Shown here one piece after another: positions 61,412 to 64,000 of a DNA stretch of 64,000 bases. The notes below the pieces were generated by a model. The model ran no database searches. It saw only the letters and a list, made by a program, of their open reading frames with translations, and was not told the DNA's origin. The stretch spans positions 26,756-90,755 of the forward strand of contig DIAM01000016.1 in the NCBI GenBank assembly GCA_002416505.1, read 5' to 3'. The translations under genes were made by a program, and so were the position numbers. Numbering within the stretch: position 1 is the first letter of the stretch; the number at the start of each line of letters is the position of its first letter. This DNA is from Gammaproteobacteria bacterium UBA5078. GTDB taxonomy: Bacteria > Pseudomonadota > Gammaproteobacteria > Pseudomonadales > Pseudohongiellaceae.

Positions 61412-61543
61412 TTAGAGAGTCTCAGGCATCTCCACTAGTGTGGCGCAAATGGCACGCGCACGACGGCGCGCCGCGGCCGAAACGGCGGCGGCAATGGCGT
61501 TAGCCATCGATAGTTCTGTCTGCGTGCAAAGAACGAGTTTCAT
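61412..61543 (-). CDS. Probable attenuator leader peptide (43 aa) of argD
   Basis: An open frame from ATG 61543 to TAA 61412 lies between the promoter at 61589-61617 and the terminator. It has four Arg in five codons (Arg26-28, Arg30; CGC CGT CGT GCG CGT) and 11 Ala. GATGCCTG (61430-61423), codons 38-41, can pair with CAGGCGTC (61382-61375), which includes half of the terminator's 5' arm, giving an eight-pair antiterminator. A ribosome held at the Arg codons would leave this free; one at the stop would cover it. No strong ribosome-binding site precedes the ATG, which weakens the case. Not known from memory for argD genes. Confidence 0.6.
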   Translation of the reverse strand: MKLVLCTQTELSMANAIAAAVSAAARRRARAICATLVEMPETL

Positions 61544-61588
61544 GAGATTGTGTGTATCGACTCTTAAAGCAGGGACTTGAGGCGGGCG

Positions 61589-61617
61589 ACTGTATGTGAT
61601 CTAGTAAGCGCTGTCAA
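61589..61617 (-). promoter_or_regulatory. Promoter of the argD leader
   Basis: On the minus strand TTGACA (61617-61612), a 17-base spacer and TACAGT (61594-61589). The predicted start lies about 40 nt before the leader ATG. Confidence 0.75.
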
Positions 61618-61691
61618 TTGTTGAAAACTGGATAGGAGCGAAAATAAATGCAAATATTGCTCGTGTTCATGTAGCCACTAGAGTGCATAAA

Positions 61692-63194
61692 ATGACCCGA
61701 CTGTGCCGTAGCAAATTAGCCTTGAACCTCGCAAACCGCGCCCTTAAGTGGAGCGGTTTGACTGTGGCGCTATTGCTATGCCCCCTAACGATGACGCAGG
61801 CCCAAGACAACCCGAGCCCTCAGCCTGAGTTGTCCGACCTGCAGCGCTCTGTCGAACTCGCCGACAGCATAGAAGAGCTCGAGGCGCGCATCCAAGGCAT
61901 ACAAGGCGAGTCGGGCACCTACCATCTAGAATTGCTGCCATCCTTAGACGAGCTGGCGCAGGTCTATATCGAGGCGCAAGACTTCGAGGCCGCCGCACAG
62001 ACACTCGACCATCAGCTGCAAATACATCGCATCAATCACGGCCTGCACGCAGCGGCGCAAATCCCGATAGTGGAATCGATGCTGCGCTTACATGCTCTTG
62101 CAGGCGACTGGAGCAGTATCAATGACTCACTAGAGAACCTCTCGTGGCTATACCAACGCAATACCACGCTCGATGCGGAAGCGCAGCTGCAGGGTTTACA
62201 GGCCCTCGGTAACTGGCAACTGCGCGCCCTAGAAAAAGACGCGCGCGAACGCCAGGCCTACCACCTCGTCCAACTAGCCAAGCTGGACGAGCGTACGCTG
62301 GAGATTGCACAACGCCGCTTCGGCGACGACGACCCAGCGCTGAGCCCCTATCTCTACAACCAAGCCTTGTCCGACACCTATATCGCCTTGGCGATCACCC
62401 TAACCGGCGAAACCTCGCAAGACCTGATGTTACTCACCGAGGGCATTCGCAATAGGCCAGCGCTGTTATCGAACAGCACTGTGCTGCGTACCACGGCAGA
62501 CGTAGAGGCGATGTATGGCTCGAAGGCGAGCACAGTTATTGAGCGATCATTCCGAATGAACATGGACGACAGCATTGAGAAGATAGAGAAGATCAAGGAG
62601 ATCTATGTACAAAGCGGCGATATCGAGGCCGCAGCCATGACCGAGATGTACCTCGGCGATTCTAATCTGATACGTCAACAATTCGAGAACCGCCCTAGCA
62701 ATTTCGCTGGGGTACGTCGCGGCAGCTCAAATGTTGGCACCGCGATGACCCACTACAGGGACGCACTCGCCCGCCTAAGCGAGGCTGGCATTAGCGCTGC
62801 GAGCTTGGTCGCATTCACGCGCTGCCCAGTGATCCTGCCCATCGCCAAGCTGCACGAAACGGTTCTGGCCGCGACACCCGTGTGCGAGCAAGTCACGGAC
62901 TCCGAACTCGTGAGTCTTGGGGAATACAATCTTGTGTCCACCCTGATCCCAGGGCTGGAAGGTGACGCCGAAGACGCTGACGAGGTAATCACTGCGCGCG
63001 TTAAGTTTACCGTGCGCACCAATGGTCAGGTGAGTAATGACAATATCGAAGAGATCGAACCGGATGACACCCCGAGCCGGGTGCAGATTAGAAAATTATT
63101 GGACATCATGCAGTTTCGCCCCGCCATTATCGATGACGAGGCGGTGCGCTCGGAAAACCTGCAACTGATCATCCGCATTCCTCAAGTAAATTAG
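61692..63194 (+). CDS. Secreted TPR-like protein with TonB-like C-terminal domain
   Basis: About 500 residues with Sec signal (cleavage near TQAQD). The N-terminal half has helical, TPR-like repeats (SIEELEARIQ, LDELAQVYIEAQDFEAAAQTL, DWSSINDSLENLSWLYQ). The last 90 residues read VITARVKFTVRTNGQVSNDNIEE...MQFRPAIIDDE, like the C-terminal fold of TonB. No N-terminal anchor other than the signal, so it is not a normal energy-transducing TonB. The ATG at 61692 or GTG at 61683 is used. Divergent from the argD leader; its last bases overlap the stop of the next gene on the other strand. Confidence 0.72.
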   Translation: MTRLCRSKLALNLANRALKWSGLTVALLLCPLTMTQAQDNPSPQPELSDLQRSVELADSIEELEARIQGIQGESGTYHLELLPSLDELAQVYIEAQDFEAAAQTLDHQLQIHRINHGLHAAAQIPIVESMLRLHALAGDWSSINDSLENLSWLYQRNTTLDAEAQLQGLQALGNWQLRALEKDARERQAYHLVQLAKLDERTLEIAQRRFGDDDPALSPYLYNQALSDTYIALAITLTGETSQDLMLLTEGIRNRPALLSNSTVLRTTADVEAMYGSKASTVIERSFRMNMDDSIEKIEKIKEIYVQSGDIEAAAMTEMYLGDSNLIRQQFENRPSNFAGVRRGSSNVGTAMTHYRDALARLSEAGISAASLVAFTRCPVILPIAKLHETVLAATPVCEQVTDSELVSLGEYNLVSTLIPGLEGDAEDADEVITARVKFTVRTNGQVSNDNIEEIEPDDTPSRVQIRKLLDIMQFRPAIIDDEAVRSENLQLIIRIPQVN

Positions 63195-64000
63195 CGCCGC
63201 TTCTCTAGCACTACGCCCTGCTCTAGCAGTCGGCTAATCTGCTCCTCGCTAATCCCCGCCTCCGCAAGAATCTCGCGGCTATGTTCGCCGAATTTCGGCG
63301 GCAAGCGGCGCAGGCTACCGGGGGTTCTGGAGAACTTGATCGGCGTGCCGGTCATGCGATACCAATCCTCTTGAATGTCCATCTGCCGATGTCGAGTGTG
63401 GGGGTGGGCGACCACTTGTGCAGTGTCGTAGATTGGCCCGGCCGGAAGCCCCGCCTCGAGAAGTGTATTGCATAGCTGCGCGCCGTCGATCCGCATCAAG
63501 CGGGTCTCCAACTCCACCTTCAAGGCCTCGCGATTATTAACGCGATCGATGTTGTTCAAGAAACGCGGGTCCGCCACCAGATCGCTGCAATCTAGCTCCG
63601 CACAAAGCTTCTTGAAGGCCCCGTTGTTGCCGGCGCCAATGAAGATGTCCACCGTACGCGTGCGGAAGGTGTCGTAAGGGCTGATATTGGGATGGGCATT
63701 GCCCGTCGCCACCGGCACCTTGCCAGAGAAATTATAGTTGACGATGTGGGGATGCATTAACGCAACGGCACAGTCATAGAGCGTCATGTCGATATATTGC
63801 CCAAGGCTTGAGCGGTCGCGCTCGGCCAGCGCCATGAGCAGCGCCACCGCCGTATACAGGCCGGTGCCCATGTCCACCATGGCGATGCCAAGGCGAGTAG
63901 GCTCACTGCCTAGAGCGCCATTCACGCTGAACCAGCCAGCCATGGCCTGCACTATTGCGTCGTAACCCGGATAACCACCTAGGGGCCCGTCGGACCCGAA
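63191..64000 (-). CDS. CaiB/BaiF CoA transferase, N-terminus beyond the window
   Basis: The frame stays open to the last base, so the start is outside. The visible 269 residues begin FGSDGPLGGYPGYDAIVQAMAG, in register with the middle of family III CoA transferases, and include MVDMGTGLYTAVALLMAL and LPAGPIYDTAQVVAHPH. Family III enzymes exchange CoA between acids. It overlaps the stop of the convergent TPR gene by four bases. A second family III member is at 45.6 kb; they are not close copies. Confidence 0.9.
   Translation of the reverse strand, partial: FGSDGPLGGYPGYDAIVQAMAGWFSVNGALGSEPTRLGIAMVDMGTGLYTAVALLMALAERDRSSLGQYIDMTLYDCAVALMHPHIVNYNFSGKVPVATGNAHPNISPYDTFRTRTVDIFIGAGNNGAFKKLCAELDCSDLVADPRFLNNIDRVNNREALKVELETRLMRIDGAQLCNTLLEAGLPAGPIYDTAQVVAHPHTRHRQMDIQEDWYRMTGTPIKFSRTPGSLRRLPPKFGEHSREILAEAGISEEQISRLLEQGVVLEKRR

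Overview
The window looks like chromosome from a gammaproteobacterium, probably a marine or free-living aerobic heterotroph. The supports are the rplU-rpmA-obgE-proB cluster divergent from ispB, an rpsT gene that starts with UUG, FabV as enoyl reductase, NfsA, YebC and MurJ homologues, a canonical ModE-type operator ahead of modABC, and a fatty-acid-oxidation outfit (ETF-QO, acyl-CoA dehydrogenase, CoA transferases, acyl-CoA synthetase). I see no phage, insertion sequence, CRISPR array, tRNA or rRNA. Both ends cut a gene.

Layout. 1-6.9 kb: tail of a class III alcohol dehydrogenase, secreted and cupin proteins, glyoxalase I, FolD, an aromatic/aspartate aminotransferase and a DAHP synthase. Four of the gaps here carry REP-like 27-mer repeats, mostly as inverted pairs. 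7-16.8 kb: a repeat-filled gap, then murJ, dps, yebC, and a radical SAM + YnjBCD-type ABC transporter operon. 17-24.3 kb: a 2-oxoglutarate oxygenase, an atypical Nramp protein, a GH17-GT2 beta-glucan synthase (NdvB-like), a secreted hydrolase and FabV. 24.3-31.5 kb: housekeeping genes rpsT, proB, obgE, rpmA, rplU, ispB. 31.7-39.6 kb: acyl-CoA synthetase, a three-gene envelope operon of unknown role, and ETF-QO. 40-45.4 kb: TonB-dependent receptor, cupredoxin-DUF3034-truncated globin operon, an exported methyltransferase and a 58-residue zinc-ribbon protein. 45.6-56.3 kb: CoA transferase, NfsA, serine hydrolase, DegQ with a divergent membrane-bound regulator, FAD oxidoreductase, acyl-CoA dehydrogenase and two SDRs. 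56.3-64 kb: ModE box and modABC, a zinc-independent MDR reductase, an ArgD-type aminotransferase behind a probable attenuator, a TPR protein and a CoA transferase cut by the window edge.

The most interesting signals are regulatory and structural rather than a single new gene. First, the ArgD-like aminotransferase has a good sigma-70 promoter, a 43-codon leader peptide with a clustered Arg run, a possible antiterminator and an intrinsic terminator in the classical attenuation order. Second, the gaps near 7, 19 and 25 kb contain a family of nested palindromic elements whose cores are shared but whose outer arms differ from copy to copy while remaining self-complementary, which points to selection on folding. 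Third, the REP-like repeats abut genes and in two cases supply the stop codon. Fourth, several exported-protein clusters (pseudo-metallopeptidase/unknown/transglutaminase-TPR lipoprotein; cupredoxin/DUF3034/globin; radical SAM with YnjBCD) have no assigned function.
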